Of a stretch of DNA of 64,000 nt, positions 45,193 through 54,870 are shown piece after piece. The notes below the pieces were generated by a model. The model was not told where the DNA came from, did not search any database, and worked only from the letters and a program-made list of their open reading frames with translations. The stretch lies in NCBI RefSeq assembly GCF_023169945.1, contig NZ_AP025591.1, positions 496,001 through 560,000 on the forward strand, in the 5' to 3' direction. Within the stretch, counting starts at the first letter, position 1. The number at the start of each line of letters is the position of its first letter. The translations under genes were made by a program, and so were the position numbers. The stretch is from Anaeromyxobacter oryzae (GTDB lineage: Bacteria; Myxococcota; Myxococcia; Myxococcales; Anaeromyxobacteraceae).

Positions 45193-46557
45193 CTAGGCGC
45201 GCGGCCCGCGAGGAGCGGCGGGCGCGGCGGCCGGCTTCTCGCGCGGGTAGTACTTCTCCACGAGCGCCTGCTTCATGAGCAGCTCGCCGGGCTCGAAGCA
45301 CTCGGCCATGGTCTGCCAGCCGAGATCGAGCGCGCGCTCGAGGGGCAGCGACACGTCCAGATCCATGAAGCGCTCGGCGAACAGCTGGGCGAACCGGATC
45401 AGCTTGCGGTCGTGATCCGAGAGATCGAACGCCATCGCCTGCTTCTGCTGCGCCTCCTTCCCTCCGGAGTAGAGCCGGATCATGGTGTTCATGAGCTGCC
45501 CGTGATCCTCGCGGGTCACCTTGCCGATCACGTTCTGCTTCAGGCGGGAGAGGGATCCGAACGGGTCGATCACGCCGTCGTGCAGGTACAGCTGCCCCTC
45601 GGTGATGTAGCCGGTGTTGTCCGGGACCGGGTGCGTCACGTCCTTCCCCGGCATCGTCGTCACCGTCAGGATCGTGACCGAGCCCGCTCCCTGGTAGCTG
45701 CAGGCCCGCTCGTACCGGACGGCCAGCTGGCTGTAGAGGTCGCCGATGTAGCCGCGGTTCGAGGGCACCCGCTCCATCGCGATGCCGATCTCCTTCAGGG
45801 CGTCGGCGTACGCGGTCATGTCCGTCATGAGGACCAGCACGCGCCTCTTCTCCTCGACCGCGAAGCGCTCGGCGACCTTCAGCACCAGGTCCGGGGTGAG
45901 CACGCGCTCGACGATGGGGTCCGACGCGAGGTTCACGAACATCACGGCGCGGCCGAAGATCCCCTCGTCCTCGAAGCACGTGCGGAAGAAGTGGTAGTCG
46001 TCGAAGATCAACCCCAGCCCGCCGAAGACGATGACGTCTGCGTCCGCCTGGATGGCGATGCGGGCCATCAGCTTGTTGAACGGCTCGCCGGCGACGGAGA
46101 AGATCGGGATCTTCTGGCTCTCGACCAGGCAGTTGAAGACGTCGATCATCGGCACGTTGGTGCGGATCATCCGGCTCGGGACGACGCGCGTGACCGGATT
46201 CACGGACGGTCCACCGATGTCCACCTGCCGATCGCCGGCGAGGTCCGGACCGCCGTCCATGGGCCGCCCGTCACCGCGAAACACGCGGCCGAGGATGAAC
46301 GGGGAGTAGGTCACCTGCGTGGGATGCCCGAGGAACCGCACGGTCGCGTCCGTCGAGAGGCCCTTGCCGCCGCTGAAGACCTGCAGCGACACCTCGGCGC
46401 CCTCGAGCTGGATCACCTGCGCCAGCGACTCCTCGCCGTCGCCCGACTCGACGATCGCCATGTCGCCCAGCCCGACGTCGCGCGCCCGGAGCTTGAGGAT
46501 GTCCCCGACGATCGCCGTGGCGCGCGTGTAACGGAGCAGCTGCTGCGAGCCCGCCAT
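45193..46557 (-). CDS. atpB: V-type ATP synthase subunit B (regulatory)
   Basis: The 454-residue non-catalytic B subunit. Regions such as KIPIFSVAGEPFNKLMARIAIQADA (in place of a P-loop), VLVLMTDMTAYADALKEI and ERVPSNRGYIGDLYSQLAVRYERA are highly conserved. The start ATG 46557 is preceded by GGGGAGG; the frame is open further upstream without conservation. It is the first gene of the V-ATPase transcript. A 171-base gap separates it from glgX upstream, which is on the same strand, and its promoter probably lies there. Confidence 0.94.
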   Translation of the reverse strand: MAGSQQLLRYTRATAIVGDILKLRARDVGLGDMAIVESGDGEESLAQVIQLEGAEVSLQVFSGGKGLSTDATVRFLGHPTQVTYSPFILGRVFRGDGRPMDGGPDLAGDRQVDIGGPSVNPVTRVVPSRMIRTNVPMIDVFNCLVESQKIPIFSVAGEPFNKLMARIAIQADADVIVFGGLGLIFDDYHFFRTCFEDEGIFGRAVMFVNLASDPIVERVLTPDLVLKVAERFAVEEKRRVLVLMTDMTAYADALKEIGIAMERVPSNRGYIGDLYSQLAVRYERACSYQGAGSVTILTVTTMPGKDVTHPVPDNTGYITEGQLYLHDGVIDPFGSLSRLKQNVIGKVTREDHGQLMNTMIRLYSGGKEAQQKQAMAFDLSDHDRKLIRFAQLFAERFMDLDVSLPLERALDLGWQTMAECFEPGELLMKQALVEKYYPREKPAAAPAAPRGPRA

Positions 46558-46728
46558 GCGGGGCCTCCCCTCGTCGAGACGACGGCGGCCGGTTCGCGAG
46601 TCGCGAGCGCGCAGGTGCGGACCGCCGGGTCGCCGGGTGCGAATGGTCACAGGTCCACGGCCGCCGGAAAATGGGACCAAGGCTCCACCTCGATCAGGGG
46701 CGAGGCGAGCGGACCTGACCGCTTGGCG

Positions 46729-48828
46729 CTACGGCGAGCGAGCCACACCGTCCTCGCGACCGCTCATCGCGCGCGCCTCCAGCGCGACGACGGTCCGAGC
46801 GGCCACCCGGCAGGACGGCCCGGAGTGCGGCCGCTGCCGCTCCCGCGGGACGACGTCCTCCGGAGGTGCTCGTGACGTGTCGATCGCCACGTGCCACTGC
46901 CTGCCCGGGATCGCGGGGAGCGCCGCGTCGGCGGGTCGGTCGGACATGTTGAGGACGACGTGCAGGTCCTCCTCGTCCGCGGCTCGGCCGGCCATCGTGA
47001 GCGCGAGGACGCGGTCCTCGCCGCCCTGCCACGGCGGCACGCCGAGCCGGGCTCCGTGCCAGGACACGTCCGGAAGGGCGCGGCCCGTGACCGGCCTCCC
47101 ATCGAAGAAGCGGTTGGCCTGGATGCAGGCGTGACGGCGACGGAGGGCGATCACCTCGCGCGTGAAGCGCAGCATGTCCCGCTGGCCGTCCGTCGCCCTC
47201 CAGTCGAGCCAGGAGAGCTCGTTGTCCTGGCACCACGCGTTGTTGTTCCCGCGCTGGGTCCGCAGGACCTCGTCGCCGGCGAGGAGCATCGGCACGCCGC
47301 GGGAGAGCAGGAGGATCGCGAGGTGGTTCCTGGCCTGCCGCAGGCGGAGGGCCGTGACGGCCGGGTCGGACGTGGGGCCCTCGACGCCGCAGTTCCAGCT
47401 CGCGTCGTCGTCCACGCCGTCTCGCCCGCCCTCGCCGTTCGGCTCGTTGTGCTTCGCGTCGTAGCTCACGAGGTCGCTCAGCGTGAAGCCGTCGTGACAG
47501 GTGACGAAGTTCACGCTGTTGCAGGGTAGCCGGCCGTCGGGGGCGTACAGGTCTGCGCTGCCGGCCAGACGCGTCGCGACCTCGCCGGCCATCCCGGGAT
47601 CGCCGCGGACGAACCGGCGCACGGCGTCGCGATAGCGCCCGTTCCACTCGGCCCAGGCCATGCCGGGGAAGGAGCCGACGTGATAGAGACCGGCCGCGTC
47701 CCAGGCCTCCGCGATGAGCGGAACGCGCGCGAGGACGCGCGAGGTCTCCAAGGCCCACGGCACCGGCGGGTCCGACATCACCTCCCCGCGCGTGTCGCGA
47801 GCGAACACGCTCGCGAGATCGAACCGGAACCCGTCGGCCCCCATCTCCTGCACCCAGTGCTCGAGGCACTGCACGATGAACGCGGTGACGATGGGGTGGT
47901 TGGAGTTCACCGTGTTGCCGCAGCCCGTGTAGTCCCGGTACCGCCGCCGGTCGGCCGGGTCGAGGTGGTAGAAGACCTCGTTCTCGAGCCCCCGGAAGTT
48001 GATCGTCGGCCCGTCCCGGCCGCCCTCCGCCGTGTGGTTGAACACCACGTCGAGCAGCACCCGGATCCCGGCCGCGTGCAGCGCGTCCGTGAGCGCGCGG
48101 AACTCCCGGTCGGCCGCCGCCGGGTCGACGCAGTAGCGCGGGTGCGGGCTGTGGAAGCTGTGCGTGCTGTAGCCCCAGTAGTTGCGCAGCCCCCGCGCGC
48201 GCACGGCCGCGGGAACGTCCTGCTCGTCGAACGCCATGACCGGCATCAGCTCGACGTGCGTCACGCCGAGCTCGCGCAGGTACGGGATCTTCTCCGTCAG
48301 CCCCGCGAACGTGCCGGGGTGCGCGACGCCGCTGGACGGGTGGCGCGTGAACCCGCCCACGTGCAGCTCGTAGACGACGGCGCCGGCGAGGCCGCTCGGC
48401 GCCGCCCGCTCGCGGGGATGCAAGGGCCCGGTCACGACCGCCCGGAAGCCGACGTGACCGGCGTCGTCGGGGTCGGCGGCCCGGCGCCGATCCCAGACGG
48501 CGTCCGTCACCGCCCGCGCCCAGGGATCGACGAGCTCCTTGCGCGCGTTGAACGAGCGGCCGGTCTCCTGCGTGTCCGATGGGCCGTCGACACGCCACGT
48601 GTACTGGGTGCCCGGCGGGAGCCCCTCGACGAAGACGTGCCAGAAGAAGAACGTCCGGTTCCGCTCCGGCTCGAGCTCGATCACCTGGAACGGCTCGGGG
48701 CTGGTCGCGTCCGCGTACAGCAGGAGCGCGACGCGCGTCGCGTGGCGACTGAAGACGCAGAAGTTGACGCCGCCGGCCCGCACCGTCGCCCCGGGGGGAA
48801 AGCGCGAGCCAGGGCGAGTCCGGAGCAC
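46729..48828 (-). CDS. glgX: glycogen debranching enzyme GlgX
   Basis: A 699-residue GH13 isoamylase-type enzyme that cuts alpha-1,6 branches of glycogen limit dextrin. An N-terminal CBM48-like domain (about 10-110) precedes the barrel. The catalytic Asp is in DGFRFDLASVF, the general acid Glu in LIAEAWDAAGLYHVGSFPG, and the third acidic residue in FVTCHDGFTLSDLVSYDAKHN. The C-terminal beta domain follows. It lies 18 bases after the AckA-phosphoketolase gene, so the two are probably co-transcribed. Confidence 0.92.
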   Translation of the reverse strand: MLRTRPGSRFPPGATVRAGGVNFCVFSRHATRVALLLYADATSPEPFQVIELEPERNRTFFFWHVFVEGLPPGTQYTWRVDGPSDTQETGRSFNARKELVDPWARAVTDAVWDRRRAADPDDAGHVGFRAVVTGPLHPRERAAPSGLAGAVVYELHVGGFTRHPSSGVAHPGTFAGLTEKIPYLRELGVTHVELMPVMAFDEQDVPAAVRARGLRNYWGYSTHSFHSPHPRYCVDPAAADREFRALTDALHAAGIRVLLDVVFNHTAEGGRDGPTINFRGLENEVFYHLDPADRRRYRDYTGCGNTVNSNHPIVTAFIVQCLEHWVQEMGADGFRFDLASVFARDTRGEVMSDPPVPWALETSRVLARVPLIAEAWDAAGLYHVGSFPGMAWAEWNGRYRDAVRRFVRGDPGMAGEVATRLAGSADLYAPDGRLPCNSVNFVTCHDGFTLSDLVSYDAKHNEPNGEGGRDGVDDDASWNCGVEGPTSDPAVTALRLRQARNHLAILLLSRGVPMLLAGDEVLRTQRGNNNAWCQDNELSWLDWRATDGQRDMLRFTREVIALRRRHACIQANRFFDGRPVTGRALPDVSWHGARLGVPPWQGGEDRVLALTMAGRAADEEDLHVVLNMSDRPADAALPAIPGRQWHVAIDTSRAPPEDVVPRERQRPHSGPSCRVAARTVVALEARAMSGREDGVARSP

Positions 48829-48846
48829 GGTCGAGCTCGGCGTCGT

Positions 48847-51800
48847 TCACTTCCCTGCGACGGGCCAGAGCCAGCCGACGATCTCGGCGGGGTCGACGCC
48901 GTGCTCGTGGGCGTACTGCTGGCACTCGATCTGCCGGTTGCGGAAGCGCTCCTTGGCGTGGGCCCCGGCGCTGCGCAGGCGCGGTACGCGGTCGATGACG
49001 TCGATCGCGAGGCTGAACCGGTCGATCTGGTTCTCGATGGCCAGCTCGAGGGGTGTGTTGATGCTGCCCTTCTCCTTGTAGCCGCGCACGTGCAGGTTCG
49101 GGTGGTTCTTGCGCCGGTAGGCGAGGCGGTGGACCAGCCACGGGTAACCGTGGAAGTTGAAGATGATCGGAGCGTTCACGGTGAAGAGCGAGTCGAAGTC
49201 GCGGTCCGAGAGGCCGTGGGGGTGCTCCGTGTCCGGCTGCAGCTTGAACAGGTCGACCACGTTGACGAACCGGAGCTTCAGGTCGGGGAAGGCCTCGCGC
49301 AGCAGGGCCGTGGCGGCGAGCGCCTCGAGGGTCGCGACGTCCCCCGCGCACGCCATCACGACGTCCGGCTCCTGCCCCTCGTCGCTGCTCGCCCAGTCCC
49401 AGATGCCGACCCCCTTCGCGCAGTGAGCGACCGCTGCGTCGATGGGCAGGTACTGGAGGTGCAGCTGCTTGTCGGCGACGATCACGTTGACGTAGTTCTC
49501 GCTCCGGAGGCAGTGGTCCGCCACCGAGAGCAGGCAGTTCGCGTCCGGCGGCAGGTAGATCCGCGTCACCTCCGCGCTCTTGTTCACGACGACGTCCAGG
49601 AATCCCGGATCCTGGTGCGTGAAGCCGTTGTGATCCTGGCGCCACACCGTGGAGGTGACGAGGAGGTTGAGGGACGCGATCTCCTCGCGCCACGAGAGCT
49701 GGTTGCAGGTGGCGAGCCACTTCGCATGCTGGTTGAACATCGAGTCGATGATGTGGACGAAGGCCTCGTACGAGGAGAAGAACCCGTGTCGCCCGGTGAG
49801 GAGGTACCCCTCCAGCATCCCCTCCAGCGTCGTCTCCGAGAGCATCTCGATCACGCGCCCGTCGGGAGCGAGCTGCCCGCCGTCGGCGTCCTCCGGGAAC
49901 GTCTCGGCGAGCCACAGCTTGCGCGACACCTCGTACACCGCGTCGAGCTTGTTCGAGGTGGTCTCGTCCGGGCCGAACACGCGGAAGTTGTCGAGGTTGC
50001 TCCTCATGACGTCGCGGAGGAACGCGCCGAGCGGGCGGGTGTTCTCGGCGCGCGACGCGCCCGGCGCCTCCACCGGGACCGCGTACGCCCGGAAGTCCGG
50101 CATGCGGAGGGGCCGCTTGAGGAGGCCGCCGTTCGCGTGCGGGTTCGCGCCCATCCGGCGGGTCCCCTTCGGCGCGACCTCCCGCAGGCTCGCCAGCGGC
50201 GCGCCGGCCGCGTCGAACAGCTCCTCGGGCCGGTAGCTCCGCATCCACCGCTCCAGCAGGGCGAGCCGCGCGGGGTCTGCCTTCACGCCGGGGATCGGCA
50301 CCTGGTGGGCGCGCCACGAGCCCTCGAGCTTGTGGCCGTCGAGCTCGGCCGGCGCGGTCCAGCCCTTCGGCGCCCGAAGGACGATCATGGGCCAGCGCGG
50401 GCGAGACGCCGCGCCGGTGCGGCGCGCCTCGGCTTGCGCGCCGCGGATGGCCTCCACGCAGGCGTCGAGCGTGGCTGCCATCGCCTGGTGCATCGACTCC
50501 GGATCGGAGCCCTCGACCAGGTACGGCGTCCAGCCGTGGCCTCGGAGGAGCTCGACCAGCTCCTCGGCGGAGATGCGCGCGAGCAGCGTGGGGTTGTTGA
50601 TCTTGTAGCCGTTGAGCGAGAGCACGGGCAGCACCGCGCCGTCGCGGATGGGGTTCAGGAACTTGCCGATGTGCCAGGACGTGGCGAGCGCGCCGGTCTC
50701 GGCCTCGCCGTCGCCGACGGCGGCGGCCACGATCAGGTCCGGGTTGTCGAACGCGGCGCCGCAGGCGTGCGCGAGCACGTACCCGAGCTCGCCGCCCTCG
50801 TGGATCGAGCCGGGCGTCTCGGGCGTGCAGTGGCTGCCGATGCCGCCGGGGAACGAGAACTGCTTGAAGAAGCGGCGGAGCCCCTCCTCGTCGAGGCTCT
50901 TGTCCGGGTAGACCTCGGAGTACGTGCCCTCGAGGTAGATCGGCCCGAGCACGCCCGGCGCGCCGTGCCCGGGTCCCGCCATGAAGAGGACGTCGAGGTT
51001 GCGCGCCCGGATGATCCGGTCGAGGTGGGTCCAGAGGAACGACAGCGCCGGGCTCGCCCCCCAGTGCCCCAGCAGCCGGTCCTTCACGTGCTCCGGGCGC
51101 AGGGGCTCGCGCAGGAGCGGGTTGTCGCGCAGGTAGATCATGCCGGCCGCGAGGTAGTTGCACGCGCGCCAGAACGCATCGAGGCGGTGCACCTCCTCGG
51201 GCGTCAGCGGAGCGCCCGCGACCGTCGCGCGCGCGGGTCCGTAAGCAGACAGCGTCGCGACTCCTTCGAGGATCGGTGCTCTCGCGGTCATACGCGCTCC
51301 TTGCTGCGCCTCCGGGCGCCATCCCGCCAGCACGCGACGCGCCTGGCGGGCCATCATCAGCTCCTCGTCCGTGTGGACGACCCACGCCGCCACTCCGCTC
51401 CCCGGCGCGCTGAGGCGCGGGCCGCCGGCCGCGTTCGCGCCCGGATCCAGCTCCACGCCCATCCACGCCGCGCCGCGACACACCCGCTCGCGAACGGCTC
51501 CTGCGTTCTCGCCGATGCCGCCGGTGAACACGATCGCGTCCAGGCCCCCGAGGTCCGCCGCCATCGCCCCCAGCTCGCGGACGATCCGGTAGACGAAGAG
51601 GTCGACCGCGAGCCGGGCGCGCGGGTCGCTGGAGTCGAGCAGCGTGCGCATGTCGCTCGTCGTGCCCGACACGCCGAGCAGCCCCGAGCGATCGTAGAGG
51701 AGCTTCTCGACCTCGGACGCCTCGAGACCGCGCGACTTCAGGAGCCAGAGCACGGCGCCGGGATCGAGCGCGCCGCACCGCGTCCCCATGCAGAGGCCGT

Positions 51801-52509
51801 CCAGGACGCTGAACGACATGGTCGTCGCGACGCTCCGCCCTCCCCGCAGTGCGCACATGCTCGCGCCGTTGCCGAGGTGCATCACGACGGTGCGCCCCTG
51901 CGCGGCGACGGGGTCGAGCTCGCGCAGCGCCGCGGCGACGTACTCGTACGAGAGCCCGTGGAAGCCGTACCGCCGCAGGCCGGCGGCGTGCAACTCCTCG
52001 GGCAGCGCGAAGCGCTCGGCGACCGGCGGCAGCGAGCGATGGAACGCGGTGTCGAAGCAGGCCACCTGCGGCAGCTCGGGCGCGAGCTCGCGCAGCAGCC
52101 GGATGGGGCCGAGGTTGTGCGGCTGGTGCAGCGGCGCCAGCGGGACGAGGGTCTGGAGGCGCGCCACCACGGCGTCGTCGACCAGCACCGGCCCGTCGAA
52201 CGCCATTCCGCCGTGGACGATCCGGTGCGCCACCCCCGCCAGCGTCCCCTCGCCGACCCGGTCCCGCACGAACGCGAGGATCGTCTTCAGGGCACCGGCG
52301 TGGCCGACGTAGGCGTTCGCCGGCCACCGGCGCTCCTCGAGGACGGCGCCGTCCGTCCGGCGCGCGACGAAGCGCGGCTCACCCTCTCCCGTGACGCGGT
52401 CGACCTGGCCGCGTGCGTCGTGCACGAGGTGCTCGCCGCCGCGATCCGCGATCAACGCGAACTTCAGCGACGAGGACCCCGCGTTCAGAGCCAGGAACAG
52501 CTCGGACAT
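48847..52509 (-). CDS. acetate kinase-phosphoketolase fusion protein
   Basis: One uninterrupted frame of 1220 residues. Residues 1 to about 395 are a complete acetate kinase: [22 protein letters not shown], the ATP-binding [19 protein letters not shown] and [10 protein letters not shown], ending in [14 protein letters not shown] as usual. A 12-residue linker leads to Met407, where a full xylulose-5-P/fructose-6-P phosphoketolase of 814 residues begins, with [22 protein letters not shown] and the thiamine-PP motif VGDGEAETG...NGYKINNP. The protein would make acetyl-phosphate and pass it on to acetate plus ATP. An AAGGAG site 5 bases before Met407 may also allow a separate phosphoketolase. Confidence 0.9.
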   Translation of the reverse strand: MSELFLALNAGSSSLKFALIADRGGEHLVHDARGQVDRVTGEGEPRFVARRTDGAVLEERRWPANAYVGHAGALKTILAFVRDRVGEGTLAGVAHRIVHGGMAFDGPVLVDDAVVARLQTLVPLAPLHQPHNLGPIRLLRELAPELPQVACFDTAFHRSLPPVAERFALPEELHAAGLRRYGFHGLSYEYVAAALRELDPVAAQGRTVVMHLGNGASMCALRGGRSVATTMSFSVLDGLCMGTRCGALDPGAVLWLLKSRGLEASEVEKLLYDRSGLLGVSGTTSDMRTLLDSSDPRARLAVDLFVYRIVRELGAMAADLGGLDAIVFTGGIGENAGAVRERVCRGAAWMGVELDPGANAAGGPRLSAPGSGVAAWVVHTDEELMMARQARRVLAGWRPEAQQGARMTARAPILEGVATLSAYGPARATVAGAPLTPEEVHRLDAFWRACNYLAAGMIYLRDNPLLREPLRPEHVKDRLLGHWGASPALSFLWTHLDRIIRARNLDVLFMAGPGHGAPGVLGPIYLEGTYSEVYPDKSLDEEGLRRFFKQFSFPGGIGSHCTPETPGSIHEGGELGYVLAHACGAAFDNPDLIVAAAVGDGEAETGALATSWHIGKFLNPIRDGAVLPVLSLNGYKINNPTLLARISAEELVELLRGHGWTPYLVEGSDPESMHQAMAATLDACVEAIRGAQAEARRTGAASRPRWPMIVLRAPKGWTAPAELDGHKLEGSWRAHQVPIPGVKADPARLALLERWMRSYRPEELFDAAGAPLASLREVAPKGTRRMGANPHANGGLLKRPLRMPDFRAYAVPVEAPGASRAENTRPLGAFLRDVMRSNLDNFRVFGPDETTSNKLDAVYEVSRKLWLAETFPEDADGGQLAPDGRVIEMLSETTLEGMLEGYLLTGRHGFFSSYEAFVHIIDSMFNQHAKWLATCNQLSWREEIASLNLLVTSTVWRQDHNGFTHQDPGFLDVVVNKSAEVTRIYLPPDANCLLSVADHCLRSENYVNVIVADKQLHLQYLPIDAAVAHCAKGVGIWDWASSDEGQEPDVVMACAGDVATLEALAATALLREAFPDLKLRFVNVVDLFKLQPDTEHPHGLSDRDFDSLFTVNAPIIFNFHGYPWLVHRLAYRRKNHPNLHVRGYKEKGSINTPLELAIENQIDRFSLAIDVIDRVPRLRSAGAHAKERFRNRQIECQQYAHEHGVDPAEIVGWLWPVAGK
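51297..51302 (-). promoter_or_regulatory. internal ribosome-binding site before the phosphoketolase half
   Basis: On the minus strand AAGGAG stands 5 bases before the internal ATG (51291-51289) that begins the phosphoketolase part of the fusion. It is a better site than that of the fusion's own start, so a second, shorter product is possible. Confidence 0.5.
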
Positions 52510-52677
52510 GTCGGGCCCCCGCTCGCGCGCGATTGTGGGCGCGCCTCCGGGGGTGGGCAAGCGCCGAGGCCAGGCCCGGTGGGGAAGGACCCCGAGGCGG
52601 GGCCCCGCGGGAGTGGCGTCGGTCGCGAGCGGTCGCCTGCGCGCCGGCCTTCACGACGAGCGCACCCCGCTCGCTCC

Positions 52678-52709
52678 GTCGCACCCGCCTCGCCGTGTCG
52701 AACGAGGGC
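52678..52709 (+). promoter_or_regulatory. conserved leader block of lipoprotein cassette 2
   Basis: GTCGCACCC ... TGTCGAACGAGGGC at -105 to -74 from ATG 52783, matching the block before the paralogue at 36010 in sequence and distance. The remaining leader down to GCAGGAGGAG is also similar. Confidence 0.5.
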
Positions 52710-52782
52710 TCTCCCCATCCCGCCGCCCGCGGGCGCGCGCGGCGAGAGGAGACTGGTGGCGGACCCCGCAGGAGGAGATGCG

Positions 52783-53124
52783 ATGATGCGCGTGATCGGA
52801 GCGGTGGCGTTCGGGCTCCTCGTCGCCGGCTGCGCGACGAACGGGGCGGTGAAGAAGCAGGTCGATCCCCTCGCCGAGCGGCTCACCGCGGTCGAGCAGA
52901 AGGTCGATCCGCTCGCGAGCCGGCTCGCGGCGCTGGAGCAGCAGCAGACGGCGATGAACGCGAAGCTGGACGCACAGACGGCGGAGCTGCAGAAGCTCTC
53001 CGCGGCGTCGACCCGTGCGGACGACGCCGTGAAGGAGGCCCAGCTGTCCGCGGCGCGGGCGGAAGAGGCGGCGCAGAAGTCCGCGAAGGCGTTCGAGCTG
53101 GCCCAGTCGAAAGGCAAGAAGTAG
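52783..53124 (+). CDS. Lpp-like alanine-zipper outer-membrane lipoprotein (paralogue 2)
   Basis: A 113-residue lipoprotein, paralogue of the one at 36010. The signal peptide ends in the lipobox LVAGC. The mature part has two VDPLAxRL(T)A heptad units, ALEQQQTAMNAKLDAQTAEL, and the nearly identical AQLSAARAEEAAQKSAKAFEL tail. It ends SKGKK with a C-terminal Lys, the residue through which Braun lipoprotein is tied to peptidoglycan. Two L,D-transpeptidase genes follow within 1.1 kb, the enzyme class that makes this link in enterobacteria. Binding to peptidoglycan is therefore an inference. Confidence 0.85.
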   Translation: MMRVIGAVAFGLLVAGCATNGAVKKQVDPLAERLTAVEQKVDPLASRLAALEQQQTAMNAKLDAQTAELQKLSAASTRADDAVKEAQLSAARAEEAAQKSAKAFELAQSKGKK

Positions 53125-53144
53125 CGGTGCTCGCCCCCGGGCCG

Positions 53145-53178
53145 CGGTGCGGCCGAGGCCGTCGCGCGCGCCGCACCG
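53145..53178. terminator. hairpin after lipoprotein gene 2 (conserved with cassette 1)
   Basis: CGGTGCGGC and GCCGCACCG, the same 9-base arms as after the first lipoprotein gene, with a 16-base loop. It ends exactly at the stop codon of the convergent L,D-transpeptidase gene and may serve both. Confidence 0.55.
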
Positions 53179-54036
53179 TCAGCCGGCGTCTTCCGTGACG
53201 TCCACCGGGATGCCGCCCCTCGCCCGCACCGCCTGGGCGAGCTTGCGCAGATCCACGCGGCCGAGGACGGCCCTCTCGCGGAGCAGCCGCTTCGACTCCT
53301 CCAGGAGGTCGAGGGCGAGCGTGTCGTCCGCGTGGATCTCGACGAAGACTCGCCCCTCTCGCAGCCCGACCTTCACCGGCTCCCGGACGATCGCGACCGG
53401 CGTGCCGATCTGCACGAGCTGGAACAGGCGCGGGATGTCCTCCGGGTAGAGCCGGATGCAGCCGTGGGACACCTTCCTCCCCACGCCGAACGGCTTGTTC
53501 GTGCCGTGGATGAGGATCGTGGGCCTCGAGAGCCGCAGGGCGTGGGTGCCGAGCGGGTTCTCGGGGCCCGGCGGCACCTCCGCCGGCAGCGTCGAGTCCT
53601 CCTCCAGGATCGACGGGGGTGGGTGCCACGTGGGCGCGACGGTCTTCTGGATGATCGTCAGGACGCCGAGCGGGGTCGCGGCCGCCTCGACGGCCACTCC
53701 GATCGGGAAGGTGATAGGCGGCTCACGCCTGGTCCGAAGGAGGTAGAGCCGCATCTCCGAGAGGTTCACCACGACAGTGCCCGGAGCGGAGGCAGCCGGC
53801 AGGATCCACGCGGTCGGGATGACGGCGACCGCGCCGACGCGCGGGATGAACGGGTCGAGGCGCCGGTTCGTAGCCGCGATCTCGTTGAACCCGACGTCGT
53901 ATTCGCGCGCGATCTCGATGAGCGACTCGTCCGGCATGACGACGTGCGAGCCGATCTCGCCGAACACCTCGTCGCGTGACGGGGCCCCCGCACCCGGACG
54001 TGCAGCGAGCAGGACGGCGAGGATAAGCAGCGACAT
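53179..54036 (-). CDS. L,D-transpeptidase (YkuD) with LysM-like domain
   Basis: A 285-residue exported enzyme. A short signal peptide (SLLILAVLLAARPGAGA) is followed by a LysM-like segment (about 27-78, VMPDESLIEIAREYDVGFNEIAATNRRLDPF) and a YkuD domain (about 85-215). The active site is seen as IHGTNKPFGVGRK followed by SHGCIRL, with the catalytic Cys in the latter. This resembles ErfK/YbiS-type enzymes that crosslink peptidoglycan or anchor lipoproteins. ATG 54036 begins the signal peptide. It converges with lipoprotein gene 2 and is divergent from another L,D-transpeptidase gene. Confidence 0.9.
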   Translation of the reverse strand: MSLLILAVLLAARPGAGAPSRDEVFGEIGSHVVMPDESLIEIAREYDVGFNEIAATNRRLDPFIPRVGAVAVIPTAWILPAASAPGTVVVNLSEMRLYLLRTRREPPITFPIGVAVEAAATPLGVLTIIQKTVAPTWHPPPSILEEDSTLPAEVPPGPENPLGTHALRLSRPTILIHGTNKPFGVGRKVSHGCIRLYPEDIPRLFQLVQIGTPVAIVREPVKVGLREGRVFVEIHADDTLALDLLEESKRLLRERAVLGRVDLRKLAQAVRARGGIPVDVTEDAG

Positions 54037-54173
54037 GTCGACTTCCCGCGTGGTGCGCGAGAGGACGAGACCACCTGCAGGATCCCGCAGACGGCGCCCG
54101 CCCGCGAGCGCCCTTGCGGCACCGGCGCGTGCGAGATGCCGGCGCGCGCGGGAGCGCATAGGATGTGGCGCCG

Positions 54174-54695
54174 ATGACGAACGGCGCCACGCGAAAGGCT
54201 GGAGTGCTCGCCGCGTGGGGCCTTGCGCTCCTGTCGATCTGCTCACCGGCCGCAGCCGACGACGTCGACGAGCCCCGCTGCCCTCCGTCGGGCTACACGG
54301 TCGTGGTGCACACCCAGAGACACGAGCTGTGGCTCTGCACGGACGGCGTGGCAGCGGCGCAGTTCGCCGTCGCCATCGGCCGGAGCGGGGTCGGAAAGCG
54401 CCGCCGCGGCGACGGCCGGACGCCCCTCGGCAACTATGGCCTCGGCGCGCCGCGTCGTTCGGAGCAATACGGCACGTTCATCCCCATCGCCTATCCGACC
54501 CCGGAGCAGGCCGCGCGCGGCTTCACCGGCGCCGCGGTCGGGATCCACGGTCCGCCGCGCGGGATGGACGCGACGCACTACCCGGTGACCGCGATCGACT
54601 GGACGCTGGGGTGCGTCGCGACGGGCACCGACGAGGCCGTCGACACGATCGCGGACTTCGTGCGTCGCCGGCGACCTCGCCTCGTGATCCGGTGA
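54174..54695 (+). CDS. small L,D-transpeptidase (YkuD)
   Basis: A 173-residue exported YkuD protein. A signal peptide covers about residues 1-28 (AWGLALLSICSPAAA). The catalytic domain shows TPLGNYGLG, VGIHGPPRGMD and the active Cys in DWTLGCVATG, where Thr stands for the usual Ser before the GC. No LysM domain is present. It is divergently transcribed from the larger L,D-transpeptidase with 137 bases between starts. It may crosslink peptidoglycan directly or act on lipoproteins; the sequence does not decide. Confidence 0.86.
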   Translation: MTNGATRKAGVLAAWGLALLSICSPAAADDVDEPRCPPSGYTVVVHTQRHELWLCTDGVAAAQFAVAIGRSGVGKRRRGDGRTPLGNYGLGAPRRSEQYGTFIPIAYPTPEQAARGFTGAAVGIHGPPRGMDATHYPVTAIDWTLGCVATGTDEAVDTIADFVRRRRPRLVIR

Positions 54696-54870
54696 GCGGG
54701 TCGTCGCGCGCGGCGCGCGCTTCTGACGCGAGTCACGAGCGCCCCTGCCCGCGCGGCGCAGCGGTGCGCGCGGTCGCTCCATCACGCCGCCTGATGGTTC
54801 ATCTGTTCTTGCGTGTTCTGGCTGCCCTGCCGTTCAGCGCACGATTGCCCGCGAACGGAGGGAGAACACC

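Noticed and set aside
47680..53124. An 1814-codon plus-strand frame opposite glgX and the AckA-phosphoketolase gene
   Set aside because: It is a shadow of those genes. Only its last 114 codons, from 52783, are a real gene (the lipoprotein).
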